Below, piece by piece: positions 32,334 through 44,433 of a DNA stretch of 64,000 bases; position 1 is the stretch's first letter; every line of letters begins with the position of its first letter. The stretch is taken from assembly GCA_936432065.2 (NCBI GenBank), contig OW386290.2, positions 142,053,677 through 142,117,676 on the forward strand. The letters run 5' to 3'. The DNA is from Rutpela maculata. Its lineage: Eukaryota > Arthropoda > Insecta > Coleoptera > Cerambycidae. Made by a program: the position numbers and the translations under genes. The notes below the pieces were generated by a model. The model saw nothing but the letters and a program-made list of their open reading frames with translations, did not search any database and was not told where the DNA came from.

Positions 32334-34539
32334 GTAAGTGCTTATCATAGGTTTAATACTAGTTGTAAACAAGATTTATGGTTTCATCTATTCGATTCAA
32401 TATATGATATAACAGTATTTATAATCCTTAATTGTGCATAAAACAGAAATGTTGGTATGCAAAATATAGGTAATAAATAACGTTATTTACACAGTACATA
32501 TTAGTAATATCGAAGGAATAATGCTAGTACAATTTGTACATTATTTAAGCTAAAAAATCAAATACAAACGGGGGTAATATTGGTAAATTTGAAAAAAAAA
32601 TTTAGCTGGAATATTTTTCGATGAAAGTTACTTTTAATCAGCGCGTCAGGCTTAGGTAAAGGTAAATAATAAAAATACAGGCAATAAGCAATTATTCTCA
32701 TTGTTTATCAATCAAAACCGTCCTTTCAAAAGTGACAGCATGCGGTTCAGAAGAAGTTTCGTTTTTTTAATTCTGCACCTACAAATCCAGACTCCATGTT
32801 GATTTATTTGAAGTAAAATGTTGTTTTGAATATGTTTCCTGGCTACAAGTAACACTGAAGTCGATTTAGGAAAATAATTGAAAATAGTTAAATCCTGACA
32901 ATTAATGTAACTGGAAAAATTGAAATAGAGGACGTAATATCTATAAATTGTCGAGGAAAATTTATAAATTTTGTTGAAATAAGGAATGACCATAATAGAT
33001 TTCACGTGAGTATAGACAAAATAAATAATGTTAAGTTTTTGATTGACGTTTGTTTGACATATATATTTTATATAAAACATGGTGGATGTATTTTGCAAAA
33101 GCGAGATGGTATTAATTCATTAAAAAACAAATTATTCATGTATGGAGGTGGTGGAGAAAGATATTAAAAAGAGTACAAGATAAGAAATACTTATAAATCT
33201 TATGTGAAAATTACGAACAAGCTGTGAAAGTATAAGGACGGTAAAACTTAAAATATGGAAGTATGATTAACTGTCAAATTGTTATTAGCGAAAAATAGCA
33301 TAATAATTTGTAAAAATTTAATTTGCTTTTAATCACATTACATAACCTTCACGGAGAAATGGAAAAAATGGCAATAATTTATTCTGGATATATCATAATT
33401 CTTGTACTAGTACCGTAATCTTATGTACGTGACATTTAAAGTTTCTGACTACCACCGTCGAATATATTAGCATTTAGAGACAGTTATAGAGGTAATTTTA
33501 CTATTTTTAGTTGCTTGTCAAATTCATGGTAAAATTTAACCTAAATTTTGATATATATCACAACAGCCCTGTTGTTAACTTTCAAAGCACACTGCGAATA
33601 ATTAAAATTACGATGAAATTTTAGGAAAAATAGGTCTATCGCCACGGCATGACAAGCAGACACTTTTGTTTCATGTAACCCAGTCACTTTAAAAAAAAAA
33701 GGCCAAAAAAAATCCAGCCGAAGATTTTCCAGCAGGATTCTCTTTATTTTGGCGTTACAAATAATTTCTCAAAAGTCCATAAAGCCAACTGGACGGCTAC
33801 AAAAGTTACAGAAGGTCAAAAGTCATGAATATCAGTTTTTCTCAAATATCTCGCAAATGATTGGTTTTATGTTAATTTTGGTTATTATAAAATTTGTTCA
33901 GTTCGATTTTTTTAGAGGTTCATGTATCATGTATAAAGTGACTGGGCCACATGATACTCGCCGTACGAAGGGAGCATGGAAGAAGCAACTTGTTCCTAAA
34001 TGACAAAAGTATTAAGGCATATTTGATGACATGCAGACCACTTGCTTAAAAAGACCAGCAGCATTTTCTGTAAAAGTAACTTTTGAAGGAGAAACTCGAT
34101 ATTTAAAAAAATGACGCCAATTTTTTCAAAAAATGCTCGTAGCTTGAGAAATATAATAGATACGGAAAAAATACAAGATAGCCCATTTGTAGAGCATTGA
34201 AATTGTATTACATCAAACATTTTACTACTCATAGGCGTACTGTAATGGGGACAAAAGTGATATTATTTTAAGTAACTGTATAATTACCCGTTTCCTTTCT
34301 TAAACCTTTAGATTTTGACACGCTTTGAAGTAGTTCCATCAGAATTTTAGCGTGTTTTATGAATTAGAAATATATAATCAGTGGCATCTCCAAACAGTTT
34401 TTATCAAGTTGGTATAATGTTGTCGTAACATTTGCATATGGAGAATAATTGAGATATGGAAAAAAATACAAGAGAACATTTACAGGTCATAAAAATGCAA
34501 AAAAGGTATTCAAAAGGAATTTTTTCAACCACAGGCGTG

Positions 34540-34835
34540 CTACCAGGAAGGAAAATGTTTTCGACCTTTGCCATCATTTCCTGAATAAGATCAAAATATA
34601 AACTAGTTCCAGATGTTATAATACATAGGTGCAAATTTCAAGTCAATATCATAAACGGTTCCAGAGTAATCGCGCACACAAAAAAAATTACATACACAAC
34701 GACAGACAGCTCCTACTTAAAATCTCGAAGTTTAATGACATTCTAAGCCTATTTGAATAAAAAAAAGAATCAAAAACTTTGTATACTTTTATTATACTTC
34801 CACTCCACCACGTGGATGTGGAAGTAAAATATATC
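34540..34835. mobile_element. ACTTCCAC-family element, terminal fragment
   Basis: From about 34600 the sequence follows the right arm of copy 1 (AAATTTCAAGTCAATATC, GGTTCCAGAGTAA, CATTCTAAGCCTATTTG). It ends with the terminus ACTTCCACTCCACCACGTGG and ATGTGGAAGTAAAAT. The other arm is absent. Confidence 0.55.
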
Positions 34836-34999
34836 TTGGCTGAAGAGTGTTTTTGACCGAAATAAAGCGTTTTTAAAAGTGCTTATGTAGATGGTACGTT
34901 TAATGAAATACTTGGACATTTTGCAACACAAGAGCATATTTGCATGCAACTTAGCTCCAACATGAATTGTTATGCCTAAAACTTTGTATTACAGATTTA

Positions 35000-35243
35000 G
35001 TCCTGAAAATGTCCGCTTTGTCAAAACTTACTTAACCAATTGAATACAAAAAACTTGTTAGATAATGTACTTTCGTCTGGAAAAGTTATGGAAAAAAGAG
35101 TTACACAGGGCTCCATTATTGGACCCTTATTTTTCATAATATATACGCCTGGTTTTGACAAGTTATTATATAAATGCAATACGCATAATTACGCTGATGA
35201 TGCACAGATGTATATCTCTGGGACCCAACTCTTGAAATCGTAA
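35000..35243 (+). pseudogene. non-LTR reverse transcriptase fragment
   Basis: The fragment reads FSPENVRFVKTYLTN, stop, then LLDNVLSSGKVMEKRVTQGS, IIGPLFFIIYTPGFDKLL and HNYADDAQMYISGTQ. The GSIxGPLLFxIY and YADDAQ boxes mark the reverse transcriptase palm of Jockey-like LINEs. It is short and carries a stop at the start of the palm motif. It lies in intron 1 of the SANT gene, in sense orientation. Confidence 0.8.
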
Positions 35244-36673
35244 GAATAATTCTCTTCTCTAAATTTTCTCATACTATAATTCTCGTGCGAATCGACAAAT
35301 CAAGAGAACTGTCATTCTTGAATCTCGTTGGGATTAAATTTCTATAAGAACGACAGTGGGACGTATGTCAAATTATATGCGTTTGTACTAATATTTGCAA
35401 CAGCCAATAAACATATTTAATTCTTAATAACCTTTGTATATCGATTTATTAGCAATACTGATGACATTTATTTATTTTGCGCGGAAACTTCGAAGCACAT
35501 TTTTGTCTAAACCGTTCGTTGTACATAAAAAATGGAAGAGATCATTTTTGTGCGGAATTTCATTATCTTTCATTTTCATAATAACCTCAATTGACCTCCG
35601 AGCCACAGAAAGTGTGATATTCGCAAAAAACCATTTTTTGTGAATTTTGACCTTGAATAATTTTTTATGCCGTAGTGATCTCGTTGCCGATTTTTTATAT
35701 TTTATTTAAAACACCAAAATAAATAGATTTCAAAAAAAAAGAAGGATATATTTTGTTAGATCAGAAGCCATATTTTAGTCTAAATTGACTGGAGTATTAA
35801 TTTAAAATGTTAAATATCTCAGAAACTGTGACACTGTCATCAAAAGTTCTAAGAAACAAAATTAAAGGTAATTAATCAATCTTTAAAATGATTTTTTGTT
35901 TGTTTCTACATCACAAAAACTAAAGAAGTTATGGCCGATTCAATGTGCGTTTTCACATTTTTGTTAACAAAATGTCGGCATTTTGTTATTGTAATTGCTC
36001 AGTAATTAATTTTTCTTTAAAAAATGCTGTTTTTCGGTAATATAGCATCACCTAGATGCTCAATTTATTTTGTCCCTTTAAAACACTTGTTTTAGAAAAA
36101 AATTCCATCCGCCACCCCCCTCCCTCATCGAAAAATGGCCGTATTTCGGTTAATTATTGCTATAAAATTAATTTAACACCAAATTAAAGATAATTTTGCC
36201 AGAAACAACTTTTATCTGAACTATTTTTTTGTAAATGCCATATTTCCCGAGAAAATGAAGAAAATCGATTTGTTTTAATAAAAGTACCCCATTTTACCCC
36301 CTATAAGTTCCCGCGGATCCATAAAACTCCTAAACTTTTTTGTTTCGTGAACTTTGGCCTGTTTTAAACTTATAACCAAAGTTTAAAGTCTGCATACATT
36401 TTTTTCGAGTTACAGTTATTTTCTTCAATCTTTCCCTGCACTATTATACATTCGATTATGATTGATTAGTTGCTGTAATTGAAAACAATTTTATATTCTT
36501 TCATTTTTTTTTTTGGTATTATTACAATTAAATAAATAGTTAATATACACTTAAATATATAGTAATGTTTCTTTCAATACATTGATTACTTAAGGCCTTA
36601 TTGGAAAAACAGTTTTTGTACTGAACTACGCCTGAAACAAACATTATTTATAATTATTATTGTTTAATTCTAG

Positions 36674-37023
36674 ATCTGACGGAGAATTTGAGGACGAGTC
36701 CCATCCGATGCCGCCCCTGACCCCTGCCCCGCAACTCTTCGACAAAAACAAAGAAAAAGAAGACCCAGAACCAGTCAAAATCGCGCCCAAACCTGCCACG
36801 GTACCTCAACCTAAAGTTCTACAGAATAATCTGCAGATTCCTATCCAGACGGGGATTAGGACTGCAAACGGAACGACGCCTTCGATTCCTTTCCCGCTTC
36901 TGATTCTAAATGGATTGCCAAATGCGGCAACGACGCCCGGTCTTCATCACACCTTGCAAAATTCAAGTGCCATAAAGAGAGACACGCCGGGAAATATTCT
37001 AAATATGGGGTTGAACCAATCAG
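36674..37023 (+). CDS. SANT-like protein, exon 2 (Pro-rich linker)
   Basis: The acceptor TTTAATTCTAG ends at 36673; the first base completes a Gly codon. The exon encodes SDGEFEDESHPMPPLTPAPQ, a charged KNKEKEDPEPVKIAPKPATV segment, and a Pro/Asn-rich tail ending NILNMGLNQS. The donor CAG|GTTTGT leaves one base (phase 1). The region is low in predicted structure and probably a flexible linker between the DNA-binding and C-terminal parts. The join to exon 3 preserves the frame. Confidence 0.83.
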
Positions 37024-39389
37024 GTTTGTCACTCTTTTTACTAGTGAAATATTTTGTCGAACTCCTCTATATGTTTCCTTAAATATATAAGGAATAAGAA
37101 ACCAGACTGCAACCAACAGCTATTCTCCGGACTAATGCCCCGCCGAGCGCTGAATTACGAGTTGTCACTCTTGCTCATACTGTTTAATTTAATGTAGTTA
37201 TCACGTCCTCAACATACCTGGTGACAACGAGATTAGTCCCGTTCGAATTTCTGATTTTTGGCATATCATTTGTGTCACAAAAATCCACATTTTGCATTTA
37301 TTAAGTGAAAAATATCACTTCCGCTACAACCGGAAGTAGCAACAACTTTTGATTTTTAAATAGCAACCTATATATATTTTTACATATTTAGATTCCACAT
37401 GAAATTCTCGTTACAACGATGTATCACAACTAGGTAATTTTTTTCCAAATGGCGTCATAAATTCGAAAAAGTGAAAAAGTTAAGTTGGCAACTTCAAGAC
37501 TGTTCTCAAAAAATTTACCCAGTAGCCCTTGAATCTGATGTGTCACCTTAATTTTTATTGTCGCATTTCAATAATAGTATATTATTCAACGAGCGGTAAT
37601 GTAGGTAATAATTCACGCAGATAAAGTTCATTAAGTGAGTTATTACCATTACTGCAAGTTGAATACTATACTTTATCTACTCTTATTAAGTTATATACTA
37701 ATTAATGAACTGCTTTTGAACAATGGGCCTTTCCCAGGTAATGGAACTTGATGATTATTTTTTCATAAATCATTTATTAACACCTAATAAATATTGTATA
37801 TACACGTCATATCGTATAATATTTTAATTTTAAATGCCAATTCGGACCTCAGATTCGGTCTCAGCGCCCCAAAATACGTATGGAAATGGTGGTCAGCTCA
37901 TTTAAGCTTTTTATTTACTTATTTGAGATTTTTCGGGCAGTCTTAGGGTGTTTTTTGGGGTTAGGAAAAATGCAAGAGCCAATCTGTCAAAACGGACATC
38001 AGATTCGTATTCAGCGGGTCGAAATGCATGGGAATACATAGGTCTGCCTTCTAGCACTCGACATTTATTTTTTGTGTGTGCCTGTGATAATTGAAGTTAA
38101 AAACTGCTGTTTTTTCCGATTTTGGACGACTTAATGTTATCTTTTCGAGGTTCCTTTTTGCACTTAGTTAGGGGAAGAAAATTTCAAAATGTTGGTACTC
38201 TACTCGATTTTTGATCTCAACTCTATAATTTGTTATAAACAAATTCAGTTTGGTGTGGTCAAAAGTTGTCACCTAAAATTTTGTAAGGATATTTTTTAAA
38301 CATTCGAATCAATAAACAAAAAACTTCAACATATAAGTCTGTGAAGAATTAACGGATTTTGGCAAGAAACGGCCCAAGAAACAATTTTAGTTTCTTAAAT
38401 GTATACAAGGGTGCTATAAATCTGTTTATAAAATGCCTTGAAAAATCTATTTTGCTGTAACAATATCCTTAATATCATCATAAAGCAACTTGTAGACTAA
38501 AAGGGCCCACCCTTATGAAGGTTGTTAAGGCCTTTTTAAATTCCATCATAAAACTCCTTAGTGAGGCATAGTGCTGCTCTTGAAAACCTTGTTCGGGCCG
38601 TTTTAAAACCTTTCTTAAAACCTATTTTAAAGCAGTCAGAAGCTTTTCTATTAGCTTCCTGCATTTCTAGAAAACACCTAGAAGGCTACCTTAAAACTGG
38701 TTTTTAAAACCATATTAGAACTGAGAAGCTATAAGAATGTCCACGAAGGAATCCAAATAATTTTATTATTGCATTTATTTTTTCTAAACCGATTTAAGCA
38801 AACACACCATCAGACTTATTAAAGATAAAATGGAATTTGAAATGTATAAAGCGTAGAGTATTATAACCTCTCTAAGACCGATTTAAAAGGTAATAAAAAG
38901 CCATCAAGTATTACAAAAAAATTAAAACCAACGGTAGTTTATCGCTAAAACTACATAAGAAAGGCCCAAAAAACAAGAGCCCCTCAGAAATAATAATGAT
39001 TTTAATATCCATACAAAATTTGCATAGACACACGTAATCAGCAAATTTTAAAAAGTGGGCTGCTTCTCGGTTCCCACGGTAATTTTCAGTCGTTTTCTTG
39101 TAATTCTACCTTAATTTGCTAACGAAAAAGTGATAATTATTGATAATTATAATTGTGAGATTAACCTTGAATATTTTTATATAACAAGAAAAACATGGCC
39201 GGCCAACTAAAAACCTAATTGTCATTTTTTTAAAATCTAGTGATTTAGTGAAAACTTTTATGAAAATGCCCATTTTTCATGATTTTTGAATCATCCAATT
39301 TATTACCCTCTACTGGTAGGTAGACAAACATTAAATTCGAGTTGCGATCCATTTAATACAGAACTGTTCACGTTAATCGCTACCACGGT

Positions 39390-39613
39390 CAGTAAACTCT
39401 ACGGTTACCTCGATCAGCAGCTCTTAGACGAGAGAGACGCGCGGAGCGGGGAATCGAATGAAAGAGACAGACATATCTGATTTCCGTGCAAAAGACACAG
39501 ACAAAGATGCCTGTAGTGTCTACAGTTGTCGTAAGCTGTAGACCCTTCCCCGCTCCGCACGTCTCTCTCGTCTAAAAGCTGAAAGTTGAGGTAACCGTAT
39601 AGTTTATTGACTG
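39390..39613. repeat. S palindrome (TIR ACTCTACGGTTACCTC)
   Basis: The segment from TAAACTCTACGGTTACCTCG to its complement (GAGGTAACCGTATAGTTTA) is a 220-bp palindrome with GC-rich inner blocks (GACGCGCGGAGCGGGG and complement). A second, inverted copy lies at about 40856-41096 in F1, inside the hAT-type MITE. Confidence 0.65.
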
Positions 39614-42062
39614 CCCAAGGAACAATTTAAAAGTCATTTGGACTTGAGGAGGTTTTAAGAAAGGTTTGTCAGGGCTAGGAAATAGTCATGTGCTTTATTG
39701 ATGTTGTAATTAAGGCCTTTTAGGCTTCGAGTATACTTGCTCTTAATAGTAAGTTTTAAAGCATTCTGTAAGATCTAATTATAAAGCTAATTTGCTTCTA
39801 GGATAATATGTATTTGTAATGGATTTATCATAACCTACATAAAACTCTCCATAAAGCTAATTAGTTTTATGAACGTCTTAAATTCCATTTAGATTTAAAG
39901 AGGCTTTAAATTATTCTTTATGGTTTTAACATATTTGCAATAAATGCATTTTGAATCCTTTTTAAAACTAGACATTTTCAATGCCTATTAGTACTAATTA
40001 AAGGCCATTACAAAACTAGACTCTTAAAACATCCTTGATAAATGTTGTGATGAAACCGTTATGAAGAAAAAAAGGCCTCTATAAATATAAAAGGCAAATT
40101 TCAATTCCATAAAACACTTTCCAAAACCTCAATAAAACATTTATTATAAAAATAATAAACAATATGTCTGCCTGAAGTGTCGTTGATGCATGTGTGTGTG
40201 TTAATTAAAAGCATTTCACGACTTACTGATGTGTAATTAAGTCTTTTTTGGAAAGGTGGAAGAAAATAAAAAAGAGTGGCCATTTTAAAAGGACTGTTAA
40301 AACACACACACATACAAATTATTTTGAGGTTAAGTTTTAAGTTTTTTGTATCAAATGTCAACGTCCCAAACGTTTTATTACAGCTTTTATCAAGTCCATG
40401 TGATCTTTGCCAAGTGCATTTGCATTTTTGTAAGGAAGGAATTATTTGTGATAGTATACAAAAAGACTAAAAGGGCTTCATTTAGAGTAAATGTTCTAGG
40501 TCATTACCATTATTAGAATATATAGTTTAATGAGAGGACCAGTGTTGCCAGATCAAAATTTTAAAAGTTATCAGACGACGCTTTAAAAAGTTACTAAATC
40601 TTACTAAAATTTCACTAGATTTGAAATTAAAGCTCTCATCTTTAATTTTCAAAAGTTGCAGTGTCTGTAGGACACGTAATTTTCTTCAGTTCTCTGAGCA
40701 CAGTATAGCTTTGAGCGTCTTCTATCTGATTATTTCGTTGCCAGACTTTGTACTCTGTATTGTATTAAAGGGTTTGTAACTAGAAAGTACTGTTTGTCTA
40801 CGAGACGTTAGAGGGCAACGAGCCCAGGCTATTCGATTGTAGCGATTCACGATCAATAAACTATACGGTTACCTCAATTAGCAGCTTTTAGACGAGAGAG
40901 ACGCGCGGAGCGGGGAATCGAATGAAAGATATTCTGTTAGGTTCTACAGCCTACGTCAGCTGTAGACACTACAGGCATCTTTGTCTGTGTCTTTTGCACG
41001 GAAATCAGATATGTCTGTCTCTTTCATTCGATTCCCCGCTCCGCGCGTCTCTCTCGTCCAAGAGCTGCTGATCGAGGTAACCGTAGAGTTTACTGACCGT
41101 GGTAGCGATTAACGTGAACAGTTCTGTATTAAATGGATCGCAACTCGAATTTAATGTTTGTCTACCTACCAGTAGAGAGCAATAAATTGGATGATTAAAA
41201 AATCATTAAAAATGGGCATTTTCATAAGTTTTCACTAAATCACTAGATTTTAAAAAAAATCACCAGATCTAGTGAAATTTCACTAGACCTGGCAACACTG
41301 GAGAGGACTGTAAAATGACAATTAGGTTTTTAGTTGGCCGGCCATGTTTTTCTTGTTATATAAAAATATTCAAGGTCAATCTCACAATTATAATTATCAA
41401 TAATTATCACTTTTTCGTTAGCAAATTAAGGTTTCTTGTAAACGACTGAAAATTACCGTGGGAACCGAGAAGCAGCCCACTTTTTTAAATTTGCTGATTA
41501 GTGTGTCAATGCAAATTTTGTATGGATATTAAAAACATTATTAATTCCGAGGAGCTCGTGTTTTTTGGGCCTTTCTATATATTTTTAACGATAAACTGCC
41601 GTTGGTTTTAATTTTTTTGTCATTCCTGATGGCTCTTTATTACCTTTTAAATCGGCCTTAGAGAGGTTATAGTGCTCTACGTTTTATACATTTCAAATTC
41701 CATTTTATCTTCAATAAGTCCGATGGTGTGTTTGCTTAAATCAGTTTAGGTAGCTTTCTAGGTGTTTTCTAGAAATGCAGGAAGCTAATAGAAAAGCTTC
41801 TGACAGCTTTAAAATAGGTTTTAAGAAAGGTTTTAAAACGGCCCGAACAAGGTTTTCAAGAGCAGCACTATGCCTCACTAAGGAGTTTTATGATGGAATT
41901 TAAAATAGGCCTTATCAAACTTCATAAGGGTGGTTTAATCTACAAGTCGCTTTATGATGGTATTAAGGATATTGTTACAGCAAAATAGATTTTTCAAGGC
42001 ATTTTATAAATAGTTTTATAGCACCCTTGTACACATTTAAGAAACTAAAATTGTCCCTTGGG
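39614..42062. mobile_element. foldback element F, inner copy (F1)
   Basis: This 2449-bp copy starts CCCAAGGAACAATTT and ends AAATTGTCCCTTGGG, and is inserted head-to-head into F2 between its central palindrome and one arm. The flanks read TTGACTG and TGTGAATC, so the target duplication is 2-3 bp at most (TG). It contains a full copy of the 761-bp hAT-type MITE at 40540-41300. Confidence 0.75.
40540..41300. mobile_element. hAT-type MITE (TIR CAGTGTTGCCAG)
   Basis: Perfect 12-bp TIRs CAGTGTTGCCAG and complement, with an exact 8-bp duplication GAGAGGAC at 40532-40539 and 41301-41308. It is 761 bp, non-coding, and contains the S palindrome. The F2 copy shows the same insertion with one end deleted, so the insertion predates the duplication of F. 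Confidence 0.85.
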
Positions 42063-43543
42063 TGTGAATCGCTACAATCGAATAGCCTGGGCTCGTTGCC
42101 CTGTAGCGTCTCGTAGACAAACAGTACTTTCTAGTTACAAACCATTTAATACAATACAGAGTACGAAGTCTGGCAACGAAATAATCAGATAGAGGACGCT
42201 TAAAGCTATGCTGTGCACAGAGAGCTCAAGAAAATTACGTGTCCTACAGACACTGCAACTTTTGAAAATTAAAGATGAGAGCTTTAATTTCAAATCTAGT
42301 GAAATTTTAGTAAGATTTAGTAACTTTTTAAAGCGTCGTCTGATAACTTTCAAAATTTTGATCTGGCAACACTGATCCTCTCATTAAACTATATATTCTA
42401 ATAATGGTAATGACCTAGAACATTTACTCTAAATGAAGCCCTTTTAGTCTTTTTGTATACTATCACAAATAATCCCTTCCTTACAAAAATGCAAATGCAC
42501 TTGGCGAAGATCACATGGACTTGATAAAAGCTGTAATAAAACGTTTCGGACGTTGACATTTGATACAAAAAACTTGAAACTTAACCTCAAAATAATTTGT
42601 ATGTGTGTGTGTTTTAACAGTCCTTTTAAAATGGCCACTCTTTTCTATATTCTTCCACCTTTCCAAAAAAGACTTAATTACACATCAGTAAGTCGTGAAA
42701 TGTTTTTAATTAACACACACACACACACATGCATCAACGACACTTCAGGCAGACATATTGTTTATTATTTTTATAATAAATGTTTTATTGAGGTTTTGGA
42801 AAGTGTTTCATGGAATTAAAATTTGCCTTTTAGATTTATAGAGGCCTTTTTTTCTTCATAACGGTTTCATTACAACATTTATCAAGGATGTTTTAAGAGT
42901 CTAGTTTTTTAATGGCCTTTAATAAGTACTAATAGGCATTGAAAATGTCTAGTTTTAAAAAGGATTTAAAATGCATTTATTGCAAGTATGTTAAAACCAT
43001 AAAGAATAATTTAAAGCCTCCTAAATGGAATTTAAGACGTCCATAAAACTAATTAGCTTTATGGAGAGTTTTATGTAGGTTATGATAAATCCATTACAAA
43101 TACATATTATCCTAGAAGCAAATTAGCTTTATAATTAGGTCTTACAGAATGCTTTAAAACTTACTATTAAGAGCAAGTATACTTGAAGCGTAAAAGGCCT
43201 TAACTACAACATCAATAAAGCACATGACTATTTCCTAACCCTGACAAACCTTTCTTAAAACCTCCTCAAGTCCAAATGACTTTTAAATTGTTCCTTGGGG
43301 GTTCAAATTGTAGCTCATTATTATCAATGTTATAACATGTCTAAAAACCAGATTTTTTAAAACAACATTACGCAAAAATCCATTAAAAAAAATTGATTAT
43401 CCCAGCCATTTTCCACCGAAGAAAGTCTATAAAAATAAAAATTGCTTGATTTACTAATTTTCTAAATTGTATACCACCAAATTACCACTAAAGTCATGAG
43501 TATTAGTTGATCATCTGTCTTTACATGAATTTTTCAATTTCAG

Positions 43544-43941
43544 AGATCTCCGGCATTCTTAAAAACATCCTAAACGTCCAAAAAGAAAACCTAGAAGTCG
43601 AGAAACAGAGGCTGGAGCTAGAGAAACAAAAACTAGAATTCGAAAGACTAATAGGAACGCAACTCCTGACCCTCCTCCCCATGTTCGGAGGGTTGCTCCA
43701 AAGGCTCGCCTTCCCGAACCACAACAACGATGGGAGCACCAGCGACATGGACAGTCCCCCTAAGAAAAACGGTCGGAAACGCCCCTGTCCCGACAGTGGT
43801 TTAGACATTTTAAAGGACAGCAAGATTTTGAGGAACGTCCTCGAACAGGGTATCAAGAAATATATGTTAGGGGAAACTAGTGATAACGAGGAAGACAGTG
43901 GCATACAAAATGATGACAATAGTAATGCTAGCAGCAAGTAG
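43544..43941 (+). CDS. SANT-like protein, terminal exon (coiled coil)
   Basis: The acceptor TTTTTCAATTTCAG ends at 43543; the first two bases complete a Glu codon. The exon opens EISGILKNILNVQKENLEVE and continues KQRLELEKQKLEFERLIGTQ. This is a heptad-like Leu/Lys/Glu coiled coil that may mediate dimerisation, as in many Myb/SANT-like insect proteins. A basic KKNGRKRPCPDSG patch (possible nuclear localisation) follows, then an acidic end, TSDNEEDSGIQNDDNSNASSK, and TAG at 43939-43941. Confidence 0.86.
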
Positions 43942-44075
43942 ATTTTTACTTTGTGAATATCAACTTTTACATTCCAAGGGCATTGCGCTTTTTTTAGAAA
44001 TGTGATTTTTATTTATTTTAAGGATACTATTTATTTTATTTATTCTTTGTTTACTTTAGAGATAACTAGTTTCAC

Positions 44076-44081
44076 AATAAA
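44076..44081 (+). terminator. poly(A) signal of the SANT gene
   Basis: AATAAA about 135 bp after the stop codon, followed by a T-rich downstream region (AAATTTTTTTC). Confidence 0.65.
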
Positions 44082-44433
44082 ACATTAAATTTTTTTCGGC
44101 TTTCACTTAATTATAATAAAAGAATATGTTATAGTGGAGTAAAACTAAAATTTGTAGGAAACTATGTCTAGACAAGGCGAAAACCACCTCGCCTTCGTTT
44201 GAAAATATTTTTCATTCGATTTTTTTGCATATTCAGATGGTCCAGGAGGTAGCGTCGTCAAATTTAAACACATCATTTCAACAAAGCTCATTTTTTCAGT
44301 ACAGAGATTAAGGGCGTGGGAGGCTGCGCATCCGGTAAAATAATTTCGTTGTTCGCGTCAATCCAACAAGGCTACTAAACTATAAATAGTTTATAGTCTA
44401 GGTGCCCGCGTACATAAATGCAATTTATACATT

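Larger units (their letters stand above)
32334..36673 (+). other. SANT gene intron 1
   Basis: This 4340-bp intron begins GTAAGTG and ends TTAATTCTAG. It holds a LINE RT fragment (35000-35243) and an ACTTCCAC-family fragment (34540-34835). The remainder is AT-rich, with several 60-100 bp stretches of generic repeat look (for example 35800-36310). A 128-codon - strand ORF at 32712-33098 has no recognisable features and is probably fortuitous. Confidence 0.6.
38373..43299. mobile_element. foldback element F, outer copy (F2), interrupted
   Basis: The ends are CCCAAGAAACAATTTT (38373) and its complement AAATTGTTCCTTGGG (43299). Apart from the inserted 2449-bp F1 copy, F2 is about 2.48 kb. It is the reverse complement of F1 throughout, including the internal hAT-type segment, whose right end is deleted here. 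No protein-coding gene; the mirror ORFs at 40276 and 42444 are identical only because the element is duplicated. The superfamily is unknown. The centre carries the S palindrome (see 39390-39613). Confidence 0.75.
37024..43543 (+). other. SANT gene intron 2
   Basis: A 6520-bp intron with GTTTGT and TTTCAATTTCAG ends. Most of it is the self-nested F element (38373-43299). The first 1.35 kb (37024-38372) shows no gene or clear element. The acceptor lies about 240 bp beyond the right end of F. Confidence 0.7.

Noticed and set aside
32712..33098. 128-codon - strand ORF in SANT intron 1
   Set aside because: No domain, biased toward Ile/Tyr/Asn as expected for AT-rich DNA; no splice or start signals supporting it.
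40276..42638. Pairs of nearly identical ORFs (MAILKGLLKHTHIQIILRLS and the antisense MTFDTKNLKLNLKIICMC)
   Set aside because: They are identical because the F element is duplicated in inverted orientation; they have no family features and read in both strands.
43521..43937. 138-codon - strand ORF
   Set aside because: Exact antisense of the SANT gene terminal exon; Leu/Ser-rich as expected for the complement of a Glu/Lys coiled coil.
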